A stretch of 64,000 bases of DNA, taken from Cryphonectria parasitica EP155. Lineage: Eukaryota > Ascomycota > Sordariomycetes > Diaporthales > Cryphonectriaceae. A program made the translations under genes and the position numbers. The DNA is taken from the NCBI RefSeq assembly GCF_011745365.1, contig NW_024468911.1:1668759-1732758 (forward strand), in the 5' to 3' direction. Positions 33,080 to 45,300 of the stretch are shown here, in pieces. The stretch's first letter is position 1. Each line of letters opens with the position of its first letter. Under the pieces are notes generated by a model. That model made no database searches. It had not been told where the DNA came from and saw nothing but the letters and a program-made list of their open reading frames with translations.

Positions 33080-33740
33080 ATAATAGCTAGCACTGATCAT
33101 AAACTTTAAAGCAGCATATAAGCAACAGAAAATTGGATCATAGTTCTTAGAAAGAAAGAAGAAAAAAAGATAGCAAAAATAGTGCTTTAATACGACTCGA
33201 ACTTGAGCCTCCGGCAACAAAAAGAAGCTTCTTTTCGATTGACCGTCAGTATGACTCGGCCAAGCATGGATGCCCGGAGGCAATATATCAATTTAAAGTT
33301 TAGCTTATATAGCCTAAACTCTAGCCACTCGCTTCCAGCTTACAAAGCGAAATGCTACTATGAGCGGCCCAAACTTTGCTTCCTAGCAAACTGTTATGAT
33401 GCGCTCCATTTCAACTCTTGTTTTGTCGCTCCAAGGCAACAAGTTCTACTTTAAGCTGGACTGATAGCGTATCATAAGAGAGAGGAGAGAGGGGCGTCTG
33501 GGATGTACGAGTACTCTTCAATGATTGATTTCATAGCAATAACGCCAGCTCAGAATGCAGCGACCAGCTCCTAATTAGTATGAAACGTGCTCCAATCGCC
33601 GTCAATCGATGCATTCTTACCACTGAAAAGCACCATTCCTTGAATTTCAATCGCAATTTTTTCTAACCAGCCGTCAGCACGTCTTGCAACGGAATTACCC
33701 TGCATGCAGGCACATCCCTTCTGCCTCCTGGACTTCCTCT

Positions 33741-33776
33741 TCTTTCTTCTTCTTCTTCTTCTTCTTCTTCTTCTTC
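33741..33776. repeat. TTC/CTT microsatellite
   Basis: About ten uninterrupted CTT units within a longer pyrimidine tract. Confidence 0.95.
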
Positions 33777-34132
33777 CTCCTCCTTGCCTCTCTCCTTCGT
33801 AATTATTATCGCTTGCTGCTGAGAAACAGGCAATGATAAATAGAGATCAAATTTGTCCCTAGCTAATGGGTGAGGATCGAGTTTCTCCCACCGCGAAAAT
33901 TAATAAAGAGTAAAGAGTTTAGGATCTCATTTTCCTCTCCTGACCTAGCTATTTCACGTTAAGCCTGAATCTAACGCACATAAACCAATTTATTTAATCA
34001 ATGTACTGGTTGGCGTTTAGGTATATAATGTAAATTCATACCAATGTACAAAAGAGAAGACTAAGCATATTCTGAATCTGATGCTCTAGCTGTGCAGGCT
34101 CGATCGATCTTTTCGCAGTGAATGAAGGCTCA

Positions 34133-34589
34133 GTCAAAGCCTTTCACAAATCCAGTCAACAGTCATAATAGAGCCGCTCTCGCTTTCCACAATATATAGA
34201 ACCTTTTTATCATCACCTCACGAAAGATTGATTGTTCCATATCCGATATGTCCCGTGGTAATGCATATCATGAGGGTTCCGTCCTTTTGATGCACAAAAA
34301 CGGTGCCTAGTGTGGAGTGTGCGACGAAGATGTTGCCTTCGCTGTCCGTAGTCATACCGTCAGGGCCACCTACACCGAAATAGGTTGAGAAACGACCAGT
34401 GCGCTGCACACTACCATCGGGATATAGAGGTCCGAGCCAGACGCTATTATCTCCGGTCATGGCGACAAATAGGCTGGTCTGAAGAGCGTCCAGGACCAAT
34501 CCATTTGGCGAAGGGCAGTTTCGCAAAAGGATGTCGATACGACCGTCGGCGCCGATTCGGTAGACCCTCCCCGAAGGGTCCTGAGTCAC
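34133..34589 (-). pseudogene. SMP-30/gluconolactonase-like C-terminal relic
   Basis: The frame entering at about 34589 reads TQDPSGRVYRIGADGRID, NCPSPNGLVLDALQTSLFVA and GGPDGMTTDSEGNIFVAHS, clear SMP-30/gluconolactonase beta-propeller blades (NGLxLD and PDGMxxDxxGN motifs carry metal-binding Asn/Asp in the family). A TGA codon after INLS (34218-34220) interrupts it. The same frame then continues GDDKKVLYIVESESGSIMTVDW to a stop at 34133, which is the normal end of the family. No N-terminal half is found upstream; sequence similarity fades beyond about 34590. So it is 5'-truncated with one nonsense codon. Confidence 0.8.
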
Positions 34590-34910
34590 ACGAATGCAAC
34601 AAGGCCTCTAAGCTCCAGTGGTGAGATATTTATTTTTATTTTTGAAACGCAATGCCAATTCCCAATGCTGACTGTAATGACCTCCCAACTTTTGCGACAG
34701 TCACATTGTATGCTGCCCTAGCTTCTGACAAACCAACAAACAAATCTCAGGACCAACCTTCAGCATCAGAGCATAAAATACTTGTCAGAGACTACACCTT
34801 GAACAGCTGCCCTGTATTGCCTCATTCTCTTTGCATCCTTTTAGTACTCTTACTCTTTATTGAATCAATCCAATTTCACACCTTTCACCACCAGTACTAG
34901 AGCATTCACT

Positions 34911-35678
34911 ATGTCTATCACTCTTCAAGTCTTGATTCTCAAAAGCAACTCTGAATTTGATAAGCCCGCCACTACGGATGGCGAGAAGTGGAAGGGGGCC
35001 ATGGGCTATCTCTCAAGTTGTCCCTACTGGTTCAGCTCTAGCTGGGGCCGTCATCACGAGGCGCTGGACTACGTGACCCTACTCGTCGAATGGCAAAGCG
35101 ACGGCGCCACGCACGAGTTCCTCCGCAACTATTACACGAAATTCGCCGCTCTCCTAGACCCATTGCTTGGTGTGCTATCCAGCCTGCCTCAGGTGGTTGA
35201 CCTCCACCAGAGCATCGTGAAACCTTACGTCGTGCCCGGAGGCTATGCATTGGGCTCGACGATTGTGAGGAAGCTGATCTATGATTCCCTCAATGATAGC
35301 CAACGCTTGGGGATGAAAACAGCATTCAGCCTATACGATCAGAGTCTAGCTCAGGCGGCGGATGGTGATGCAGCTGGATATATTGCTGGAACGGCAGCAT
35401 GGGCACTGGATACAAACAAGAATCCAACCTCCACTTTGTGGGTGTTAGTAAGCTGGGAGAGTCTCGATGCAGAGTTGAGGTGCGAAAGGTCTTTGCGAGC
35501 TAATTCTGGGGAGAAGCTTCAAGAGATATTTCATCGAGAAGTGGTGGCGCCAGCGGATGCTGGCGGAGAGATATATCACGTTGCTTGGCAGTCCTATGCC
35601 ACAGCTTCTATAGTCGTAGAAATGGTCGGAAAGACCGAGGGCTCTGAAAGAGACTATACTATGAGGATCCCAAGTTGA
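34911..35678 (+). CDS. hypothetical protein (255 aa), possible dimeric alpha/beta barrel
   Basis: Single exon from ATG at 34911 (MSITLQVLILKSNSEFDKPA); the frame is open 17 codons upstream, but the inner Met follows a CACT leader and starts the conserved-looking part. No signal peptide or membrane segment. Two similar halves are visible: one with ..YVTLLVEWQSDGATHEFL near residue 50 and one with LWVLVSWESLDAELRCERS near residue 180, the pattern of proteins with two ABM-like (dimeric alpha/beta) domains. I infer that fold from the hydrophobic strand pattern only. It lies between the SMP-30 relic and the HNH gene. No function can be assigned. Confidence 0.65.
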   Translation: MSITLQVLILKSNSEFDKPATTDGEKWKGAMGYLSSCPYWFSSSWGRHHEALDYVTLLVEWQSDGATHEFLRNYYTKFAALLDPLLGVLSSLPQVVDLHQSIVKPYVVPGGYALGSTIVRKLIYDSLNDSQRLGMKTAFSLYDQSLAQAADGDAAGYIAGTAAWALDTNKNPTSTLWVLVSWESLDAELRCERSLRANSGEKLQEIFHREVVAPADAGGEIYHVAWQSYATASIVVEMVGKTEGSERDYTMRIPS

Positions 35679-35943
35679 AGATTTTTATACAAGTGATAGC
35701 GGCTATAGAGAATTTAGAGTTTGCCTTATCTTTTTTATATATTATATAATTTTCTATATGTTGAATAGCTTTCCAAAGCACTGTTATGCTGCTCCTCTTG
35801 CTTCGCTCACCCTGGTAGAACTTCCACTTCGGTTCTATCCGGCCTTACGTTCCTTGGTCGATTTCCGTGCACTGGTCCAACTCCGTCCTTCAGCCAGCTA
35901 CATTGTAGGATAGCCCGCCACTGGGTCCGCCAACCTCCTCGCC

Positions 35944-37520
35944 ATGTCCGGTATCACCAGAGAACAGCGGTCGAGGGGATGGAACGTCAAGTTCTTTATC
36001 GGCAAGGACGCGTCCGCCGGCATCTACCAACGCGACAACCTCCTCACGATCGGCGACGTAGCCCGCGATCTCGAACTCTGCATCGTCTTCTCGAATCTGC
36101 CAAACGACACCGACGACTGGCAGGCGGTGCTTTTGCCGCGGCGTGTGGACGCAACACCAACGGACATGCATATACATATCGCCCTCGACAAAGCCAACAT
36201 GGAGCCATTCCCCGGGCCGACCATTGTCATGCAATACACCTACCTTTTCCACTCCAGCAGCCGCTGCGCTCTTCCAAGCGGGCAGCCACACAGCCCCACC
36301 AGTCCCTGCTACCATAAGCCCCTACCACCAACACGGCGATACAATCCGCGCCACGCTGCCATCAGCAAGCCGTAAACCAATGGCAAGCTTGTCATGGCAC
36401 CGCTCCGGAACGCGAGGGCTATGAAGCGTCCAAACAGCTCCTCCACCTCGCGTTCTCGGCATCCGAGCACGTCGTCCACCCCGAGCGAGATCGAGAACGA
36501 AGAGATCCCGGTCTCGATCATCACACCAGAGACAGCGCGTGGTTTCATGGGCGCCTTTCGGTCGAATCTCTTGGGAACAAACCCTGTCTGCGCCATCAGC
36601 GGCAAGGGCAAATCCTGGGTCGATGGCTTGCCCGGCACGGGCATCGAAGCCGCGCATATTGTTCCCCAGATCCACTGGGCTGTCTACCCGCTCGACGCTG
36701 TGAATAGTGCTGGTCTCGAGGAACGCCCCAGTGTCGAGGACCGGCCGAGGCTAGAGATGGCGTGGCGGCGGACGTGGATGTAAGTACTGCGCAATGGCTG
36801 GCAAGGCTGCCCAGCCCGTCTAAGAGATATCATAGGTCCTCCAATGGGCTACCTCTGCTCAGTCACCTGCACAAGTGCTTCGAAGCCCGACTCGTCTCGA
36901 TCCACCCGTCGACCCGCCGAGTCCGCGCCTTCGTCGAGTACGATATCCTTACCGAACACAACGGGCAACAAGCCCATCTGCCGCCAGCCATCGATACCGA
37001 CGCTGAGGCATTGCAGTACCATTACGATATGTGTTGTATCGAGAATATGATTGCCGCATGGATCCCCGATGCAACCGCCCTGCTGGATCGTCGCGAAGCA
37101 CCCTTGGTAGCACCGCAACAAAATGCCCCCGCAGGGTCTACCAGTGGGCAAGGAACAATAGACAACAGTCGCGACGCTTCGGGCCAGGAAACATCGACTC
37201 GTCAAACATCCGTCTCCCAAGATATCCCTCCCGCGTCTGGCCACACCACCCACCCACCCTCCCCGCCCCCTAGTAACGTGGGCGGGCCCAGGTGGATGTG
37301 CGGGGCCGAGGTGATAGACGACCTACAAGAAGCTGCGGAGCTACTGAAGCACGGCTGGATCCTTCAGGAAGTTGGCGCCGGAGAAGAGGAACGCGGTCGG
37401 TCCTCCAAGAGACGGCGATGTACTACGACGGACGCGGACAGCGGCGGTGACAACGAGCAGCCAAGCAAGAAACAGCGGCTTGCTGTTACAGGCTTGTCGC
37501 CGGATAGCAGCAATGATTGA
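35944..37520 (+). CDS. HNH-nuclease-domain protein
   Basis: Three exons, 35944-36371, 36438-36779 and 36836-37520, with introns GTAAAC..AACAG (66 bp) and GTAAGT..CATAG (56 bp); total 484 aa with phases closing exactly. The first intron removes an in-frame TAA. Residues 1-110 form an N-terminal domain (GWNVKFFIGKDASAGIYQ, LELCIVFSNLPND). The HNH part spans about 194-300: CAISGKGKSW, H216 in AHIVPQ, N260 in SSNGLPL and H269 in LSHLHKCFE, then VEYDILTEHN and YHYDMCCIENMIAAW. This is the common fungal HNH_2-type protein. The C-terminus is low complexity with a basic KRRR patch, a possible nuclear signal. The biological role of the fungal family is not known to me. Confidence 0.88.
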
Positions 37521-39639
37521 GAGTGACAATCTGGCTGGTCACGTTCTGCATGAGCGCGATCCAAATCGCTCCTCACTGAGCTGCACGCCCTCGCCCTGGT
37601 CCAGGTGTCGTCAGAGCCGGGTCCAGGTCTATATCCCCCCCCCCCCCCCGGTCAAGTCGGCTGCACTTCGACGGTGCCCATCATTCGTAGCCCCCAGCAA
37701 CAGGTAAAGTGGGCTTGTAAGGTGTACCGACCGACCCTGGTACTCGGAGCACATACCAGGGAGCTCTGTTCCTATCAATAGCAGTTTCTTGCATAGACGG
37801 CCTCAGCTCTACACTGTTCGTACATAGCTGTTCCACCCCCTTGTCACGTTTTCCGTGAGGTGCACCAGACATCCGATTATAGACGAATCCATCTTAGGTA
37901 AATGGGCGGCGATATGCCTGCATGTGCACATGTTCGAGCACCGTGATAATATGCGTAGGGACGAGGCCGAGAAACCTCGCTGTGGTGGCGCTGATGGCCT
38001 CGTTCCGAAGGCTGGGGGTAGGCAAGAGGCGCCAACTAAGATGTGTTTCAGTGGGAACTGAAGGAGATACGGCTGGAGGAAACAGGCAGAGCCCGAAAAT
38101 ATCAGATTTTGACATGCAGATGCATAAGCCGGCCGCCAGTTAGTATATCTTGCACCTAGATTACCCTGCATGCAGGTGCATGCATGTGTATATATGCTGC
38201 AGCATGTAAGCAGTTTTGTATCCGCCATCTTGGCCCCCCGTGCCTTGTGAAGATTCTCAGTGACACGAGATTGAGAGAAATAATGAACGAAGCCCTGAAG
38301 CCGGGAATCTTCCTGTCGTATGGGGGAAATCGATTGAGGAAATAGGCTGATGACATCGCCTTGATTGAATACACAGATTTGAACACAGCCAGAAAGGCGA
38401 TGGTTTATGCGCGACGAGAAGACCGGGAAATCGAAACGCAGTGCAAAGGGGGGCACTCGTGCCAGCAGAGATCAATGTTAAGACACCACAGGGGCTGAGC
38501 TGAACGGAAATGCCATGCCTTTTATCAAAGCTGCACCAACCCAGTTGAATGATAGCCACACACACCTTTGTCTTCATGCAAGATTGATGTACTATGTACG
38601 TAGAAAACCATGGTATACTTTGTTAATTGCCCCGTAAGCTGGCCAGAGACATGCAAACTTTCGAAAAGAGGCTCGCGGATCGCATGCACGCCTTCACGTA
38701 GCCTTGGAGCCCTACTATGGCGAACAATTCCGAGCTCCAGCCCATCCCTTCGTACTTGTCAAGTAGATGGTTGCCCGCTCAGCATTCAACGCGCCGCCCT
38801 ACCGAAGATATGCCATGGCCCCCAATCTCGGCCCCAATTCTAACGCGGCACCCATTGACATACGGTTTTAATATGCGTTGTTGCAAGCCTGAATATACTC
38901 TTGCTGGGGCTCCTTCAAGGCACTCAAAACGCTAAGAGCTGCCGTTGATCTGCATTTCCATTCCATTCTTGAATTCTGCTCTATGCCTTGTACTGAGACG
39001 ATACAGGTTGTTTCTCTATCTGCAGTAAGTACACTCTTGGAAACTCTCTCAGACTTTACGGCAGCTTGGGAAGCCTCCACTGCATTCACATGCATCTTTT
39101 CATAACAACACCATCGAGGAGCCATAGTCCAAGCAAGCATAGTGTATTCTGTATACTGACGGTACCCGGTAGTGAGCGAAAAGCACAATTCCCCAGTCCA
39201 AACTCTACGCTTGCCCTGGGGTCGATGCTACATTATCAATGATCGATCCCTAATCCCATGAATCGACCATCAAATCTGGACCCTCGCATTCGCGTCCATA
39301 GGAGCAAAAACAACTGCTGGAGCTCTGGGTACTACTCCCGCCACTACTGAGGTTTTGAGACATGACCCGACAAGCGAGACCAGACACTTCGTTACGAATC
39401 ACAAGGCTGTACGCCCGGCTTTGTCCCTGGACCGGGACTGGATATAGGAATGACTGTGAGCGCTTCTGAAAAGAAGGAAGAAGAAAGAATAACGGAGAGG
39501 GGAAAAGCAGTTGGCTAACTGAGGCTATAGACAGAGGGTGCCTGGCGATAGTGGGGCCAGTGACTCACCAGGCCTCGCACACTGAACGCTATGCTGAGCA
39601 GGTCTATTGCGGTGCATGAGCAATCAGTCCATAGTCTGA
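37521..39639. other. intergenic region with a C15 tract
   Basis: C15 homopolymer at 37635-37649. No gene is supported in the remaining 2 kb. Confidence 0.5.
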
Positions 39640-40255
39640 AACAATCGGACAGTATCAAGTTGTTCCATTGGGTTCGCCATGAGGTCAGAATTGCTACCGC
39701 AGAAGGTGATTACGGCCCGGCGAACCCTTTCCGAGATCCCAAATTCGAAGAGGCATGGTAGTCAGTAGCTGAGCATTTCATCAATATCTCATGTCTCATG
39801 CATGAAAACTAGTTCGATAGATCAGCAAATTCCTTCCAGAAGTACCCCTCCTGGTGACCTGGTTTTCATGGAAGTTGATAGCAAAGAGGAGCCTTGAAGC
39901 CTGTGAATATCTCGCCGAACGGTATGAGCGATATTTTCAACAAGACAGCCATCTTCAAGGCTTGGCAGCTCTCCTAGATCGAATTCAGCATTGTGACACA
40001 ACAGGGTTGCGAGCATCTGATCAGGCGAAGGGTGAGGTTGGTACTTGCATGGCCTTTCACAATAACACTGTGCCAGGAGCTTTTTGGTTGACCTACCATA
40101 CTTTCTCGGATCTTCCAATTCTTCAAGAATGCCTGCTGGAGTTGCAACAGGCTCAGCGGGTTAAAGATGGAGGAGTATCAACGATTAACTACACCTCTAC
40201 TGCACCCCTCTGTCCAGTCCTGCTCTCCACTCTATATGAGGTACTCGGGTGCTAG
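39640..40255 (+). pseudogene. cytochrome P450 relic
   Basis: One frame reads LFHWVRHEVRIATAEGDYGP followed by ANPFRDPKFEEAW and a TAG (39760-39762), a well-known segment of fungal P450s of the CYP7/8-like type. A second frame from about 39854 resumes with ACEYLAERYERYFQQDSHLQG, GEVGTCMAFHNNTVPGAFW and SDLPILQECLLELQQA, ending CPVLLSTLYEVLGC, the I-helix to K-helix (ExLR) region where the expected Arg is replaced. Downstream sequence to 40375 is too degraded to read and no heme Cys motif is found. Several stops and at least one frameshift make this a dead copy lacking both ends. Confidence 0.82.
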
Positions 40256-42370
40256 ATCACTCAGCATGCATGTACATGCATTGCTTCATCGGTTTCCCGC
40301 TCCTAAAGAAATGAATCAGATCATATTTGTCCGGAACAAAGGGGACAGCGTTCTTTCTGCCCCATTTTAAAGCTTCTCCCAGGTTCTTAACAAGCTCTCG
40401 CTTTTACCTCTAAATATACTTTCTCAAGTCTGGAAGATGTGCTTTCAAGTTTGAGGAGCGGCTATATGCTAGCTATTTTCTACTTCGCAAAAGTATTGTG
40501 AATTCTGATGAAGACTGGTCTGCCAGATGTGAAGATTGAGACTTAATGTATATGATGGTCTGGAGAGTTTCTTTACAGCAGCCTTTTCGGCAGCTGATAT
40601 TTGAGTATTGCATCAGAAGTCTTTTGTATATTCAGTATTAGGTGGGAGACTTCTTTTTCTTGCCTCGGAGCTATCTTATTGTAGTGGATGTGTGTGAGGG
40701 CAAAAGGATTGCATTGCAGTGCGCTGAAGAGAAAAGAGAAAAGAAGAGAAACACCACGAGGCCAGCTATCTGAGGCTATCAACAGGTCTGGCTGTTGGCT
40801 GGCTGGAGGGGCCGTGAGTCACTGGCCCACACACAGGATGAGCATGTTGCTGAATTAATCGCTGATCTTTTTCGAGGATCTGCGGAATCCTAACTTCTGA
40901 GGAGGCTATGCGTGACTATCAGCATCGATATCCTCCTTGCTACTAATTAGTCACTCTCTTCCCTTCCCAGTGCATGAGAGCAGTGCAACAGGATGATATA
41001 TCTGGTAGGTCAATTAGTCTGATTTCCTGGGATTGGAATTAATATCATCACCTCTGCTTTCCTAAAGGCTCAAGAGTAGTATTGGTGTTCAGACATCTCT
41101 TATATCAAGCTGCTATCAGCCTTGGCGGTCCATTCGATGCCCGGCATCGTATTTATATGTGTAAAGTAGTGCTCTGCTCCTTAAATAATTATTGCCGAGC
41201 TCGACATGATAGATTTTGGCGAGTCTTCCACGGCAAGTTGTCCCCACCGGTCTCAAGTAAATTCTCCTTCGCCGGCGATCCGGTTACCGTCGGCTCATTT
41301 CTACGAGATGTGGTTGCTTTTCTAGTCCTTCCATTTCAGTATCATTCCTTTGCCTATTTCGCTTCAACTTCGAGCGCTTTTCTGGAGACTACCCGCAGCT
41401 CTGCATGGCCGTCTTTCGCGGCCTCCTTTCCTTTTCCGTTTTCAGCGACAGCCTCCTCTCCACTGGGCAAACCGAGCTCCATTGCCTCACTGACCTTGAG
41501 ATGCCCTTTCATCCGAGACATTTCCGGATATGTCGTGGCATCTGTCGACCTCTATCCACAGTAGTGGTCGGACCATGTGTATAGCTCCTCCAGCATACTC
41601 TTGCATCTGTCCGGCAGCGATGAAAATGTTAGATCGTTGGTACTCCCTGCTATGTGCGTGGACTATTCCGGTCGGCAACGTAGACCTGGCGATCCTCTAC
41701 CCAGGCTGTCACTTTGCTGTTTCGTGATCTGCATGTGGGTGGGTCATAACACACCTGTGTGAGAGTGTGGGTGTACATCATGGCTGAGAAGTGGAGTGTT
41801 GTTACTTTTGTGTTGTTCATCTACCCGAATAGGTGAGTAAATTCGTCAGCTTCGTGACAATATATCTTTTAGCTCTTACCAGCTCCCTGCAGCTCAGCTT
41901 CGCGTAGATAGCCTTATTGGTTGCAACTGACATGACTGAACGTCAGCTCTAGGCAGTTCTGGGAAAAGAGAAGGAGGAAGAAGAAAGAAAGGTAGTCGGC
42001 ATGGACTTCAATTGCACGAGGCTTTCAAGCCTCAATGTGGTGGGCAGACTGACTCGTTCCGCTACTTACCGAGCTTCTTACAGCCAGCCACTGAATTGAT
42101 AGTTCATGCGTATCCCCACGCAGTAGGTCAGCCGGGGTGTTGTCACCCTTCTTTCGCCTAACTCCGGTCAGCCGGTATTATAAACATATCACTCTCTGCC
42201 AGAACACGGTAATTATCTTGGGCATCTAATTTGGATCCTGCTCATTGCCTCAAGTTTGCTGGATCACGGCTCCATCATACAGTCCCATTGAACCCCCCCC
42301 CCCCTTTCTACTGTGCAAAGATCAGCTCTGCTCACATATTCGTCATTCTGTCCATCTGGGCACCGGAATC
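40256..42370. other. intergenic region
   Basis: A 160-codon frame at 41082-41564 shows no family resemblance and biased composition, so I do not call it. A C14 tract lies at 42292-42305, about 70 bp before the next start codon. Confidence 0.45.
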
Positions 42371-45300
42371 ATGGCTGAAGAACCGGATGCATCGTTGAGT
42401 GAGATGGAAGGTATCCAATCCAACGATGGCACAGAAAATGATAGCTCTAAATGGATGTGGGGAGACTTGCCTCCTGAGGATGATCCTGCATTTCAGGAAT
42501 TTCTACGCGTTTCTGGTAACTTCACTCCAAGTACACCTATCAAATCAAGAGGCGTCTAACTTACAATTCTCCAAAGCGACCAGGAAGCCCCCCTCGCTGG
42601 AAGACCTTGAGAATTGCTGTGGCATATGGCCCGTACCGCCAGAAAAAGGCTTTTCAAACCACGCTTCTTTCGGTCAGGACGGAACCACGGCGAGCGTCTC
42701 GCGCTCGGGAGACATCGTACAGATCACCCGGTTCTTAGGCGCGGGCAAATCTGGCATTTTCTCCATGGACCACAAAGACGTCAGCCAGCCATACCTCGTC
42801 GTTTCGCGAGCTGCTGAACTCGAGAAACTCTCATTCGCGCCAACTAATATCTACTCGTTTGGCATTACCCTGGATTTTGATGTATGGCCTGCTCCGGAAA
42901 GCAGGAGCGTCAAATGGGTTAACTGGAAATGGCCACGCTACGAATGGCAGACGAATGGGATGAAGATCATTTTCCAGTATATGGTACGAGATGGGGTTGT
43001 TCTACATCAACTGCTTTTTAAGAATCTCACCTCTGGCTTGAAGGATCTTTGGGAGCTTCGTATCGATGGCAAACCGTACATAAGAGACCTCGACTACTTG
43101 CGCTACAATTCTGACGACTCCTCCAACGTCCACGGATCAGGACCTCATCAGTACGGCCGTGTGACAGTAAAAGAGAGCATGGAATACCAGGTAGCAGCCG
43201 TGCTCAATGTGTTCGTCGATGGCAAGAGAGCAAAACTGGATGAACATGGATACTATAATCTGCAAACCCTATCCGCTGCGGGCGGTGACGGCAACAGTCA
43301 TATCAGGGAGATTGTTCTTGCATACAAACTAAGTTATCATCCCAAGAAAAAACCATTTTGTTGGAAAGATTCCATGATACCCGCCGAACAAGTCGATGTC
43401 AACCAATTTCTCGAGGAGGAAACTCGCGAAGGTTACAAGAAGACAATGGACCCAGGTCTGTTCAAGGATGTCTTGGACTTGCATAATCTCGCACCGGCTA
43501 CGCAGGACAAAGATCAGACAAGTCAAGAGAAAAGCACAATCGTGGCACGGAGCAATATGGAAACCTGTTCACAGGCCGAACCGAGATCGACAAGCCCTGG
43601 TGGGAGTCACACAGAGCCGACATGGGCAGAACGGATCGGGAAGATTGGATACTTGACGTGGCGACATTTGGAACATATTCTATCCGTCTGTGCTATACCC
43701 TTCTCGCCAAGCCCAGCCCTTACTCTGTCGGAAGGGCAGAACACCTCTGACGCGCATGACACACCATCACTTGTGGCTTTGACCTGTGGAGACATGTCAG
43801 GTCATCGCATTTCTACATCAGCAAGCTTGTAAGTTTCAAGCAACCATGGCACAGATTTAGTTGAAAGGGATACTGACAGTTAGATATATCTTCAGCTACT
43901 CTTTTACTTTCCTAATCCACATCGAAGATCGACTGAAAAAGTACGGCGGGAACGAGGAATACATTTCTCAACTTCGGGCTAGAATCAAAGACACTTGCGA
44001 CGGACATATCAGGTGGCTTGAGCACTTGTTTGAGCATCCAGGCGAGAGACACTGTAATTCTGGCTGCTTCGCGGCGAATTACTGGGTCACGGGTTGCGAA
44101 ATGCCCTTGGACAGTACTACATGGCAACCCGACAATGCTGTAACGGATACAGCATTCCAGATTCTGAAGATCACTGAGTATATCAGTACCTTTTGCAACG
44201 ATAATCCACCCAAAGAAGTCGAATCACTGTTGACCAAGCTGTTCGTATCTTGGCTGCACACCCTTGAGAGGCTGGATCCAAGAGCTAGATTCGCATGGCC
44301 TCACAATAAAGAAGACGGAGTCAACAAATTTCGACTTGAGGACAATCTCTGGATTTGGAAGGCGCTCCAAGCCATGGATAAAAGGAAAATGTACTCACAG
44401 CTTCCATTCTTCAGAACAGTCACTGGAAAACGCGACAAGCAGCGACGCGAAACAGTGTCAGAGGAGAACAAAAAAATGAACAGATTTCTTGATCTAGTTG
44501 GACAGAAAGAAGACTTTCGCAAGATATCACTATCTGCTGACCCGGAAAGGTCCTCTGAGAAAACATTTGAGGAACTCTACGAGCGCTTTTATCTCATTCA
44601 GAAGCGGCTCGCTCCAAGCGACGTCCTCCGAGGCATATTGCAGCGCTTTACGATCATGAATGATGTCTTGGGCAAGGTGAGTTGACTTTTCTACAAACAG
44701 GCAAACTGAGTACCACGGTACTCATACGAGTATCTGAATCCCTTCAGAGACATGATCAAAAGGTCACTGCGTGCTAATTCAAGATCGCTAGCGTATGCTG
44801 GCCGTGAGTCGATCACCAAGAGAGACACGGTTTCTGCTTCACAATCGTGACACGATACTAGTCCATGAACTGACTAAAAAAAATATCCCCTCGCTCGATG
44901 ACTCTTTCCAGCAACTATGGGATGACACAGTCAATTCTCAGCCATACCATCCTGACAATGAGGAATACAGCTCCAAATGGCTCAGTATCATGCGATATGC
45001 TTTGAGCATTATGATGGGCAGCCAAGACAAATCTCTTAACAGCAAGAAGCCAACTGATGCGCAACGGGACTCGGTTGACACGCTACTAAGATTCTTCGGC
45101 CACAATGGCTTCCTTGGCGGGCAGCTAGGCGAGCAAACTCGACAACCGGTACTTTTTGACGCTGTGGAGGATAGAGATCCCTACTATCATGCCAGCTTTG
45201 AAATCCTATACGTTCTGCTTATCTATGCTGAGCGTCTTGGGCTGGAACCAGGTATGAAGAAATCAGCTGGTAGAGAGCAGGACAGCGAAATATCCGATGT

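Larger units (their letters stand above)
31039..34132. other. long AT-rich non-coding stretch with repeats
   Basis: About 3.1 kb without a supported gene. T-rich runs occur at 31110-31200. There is a diverged tandem duplication at 32922-33079 and a TTC repeat at 33741-33776. Short frames show no family resemblance. Confidence 0.55.

Noticed and set aside
41082..41564. 160-codon plus-strand frame
   Set aside because: Biased Ser/Phe/Pro composition, no signal peptide or domain, and no similarity I recognise on either strand.
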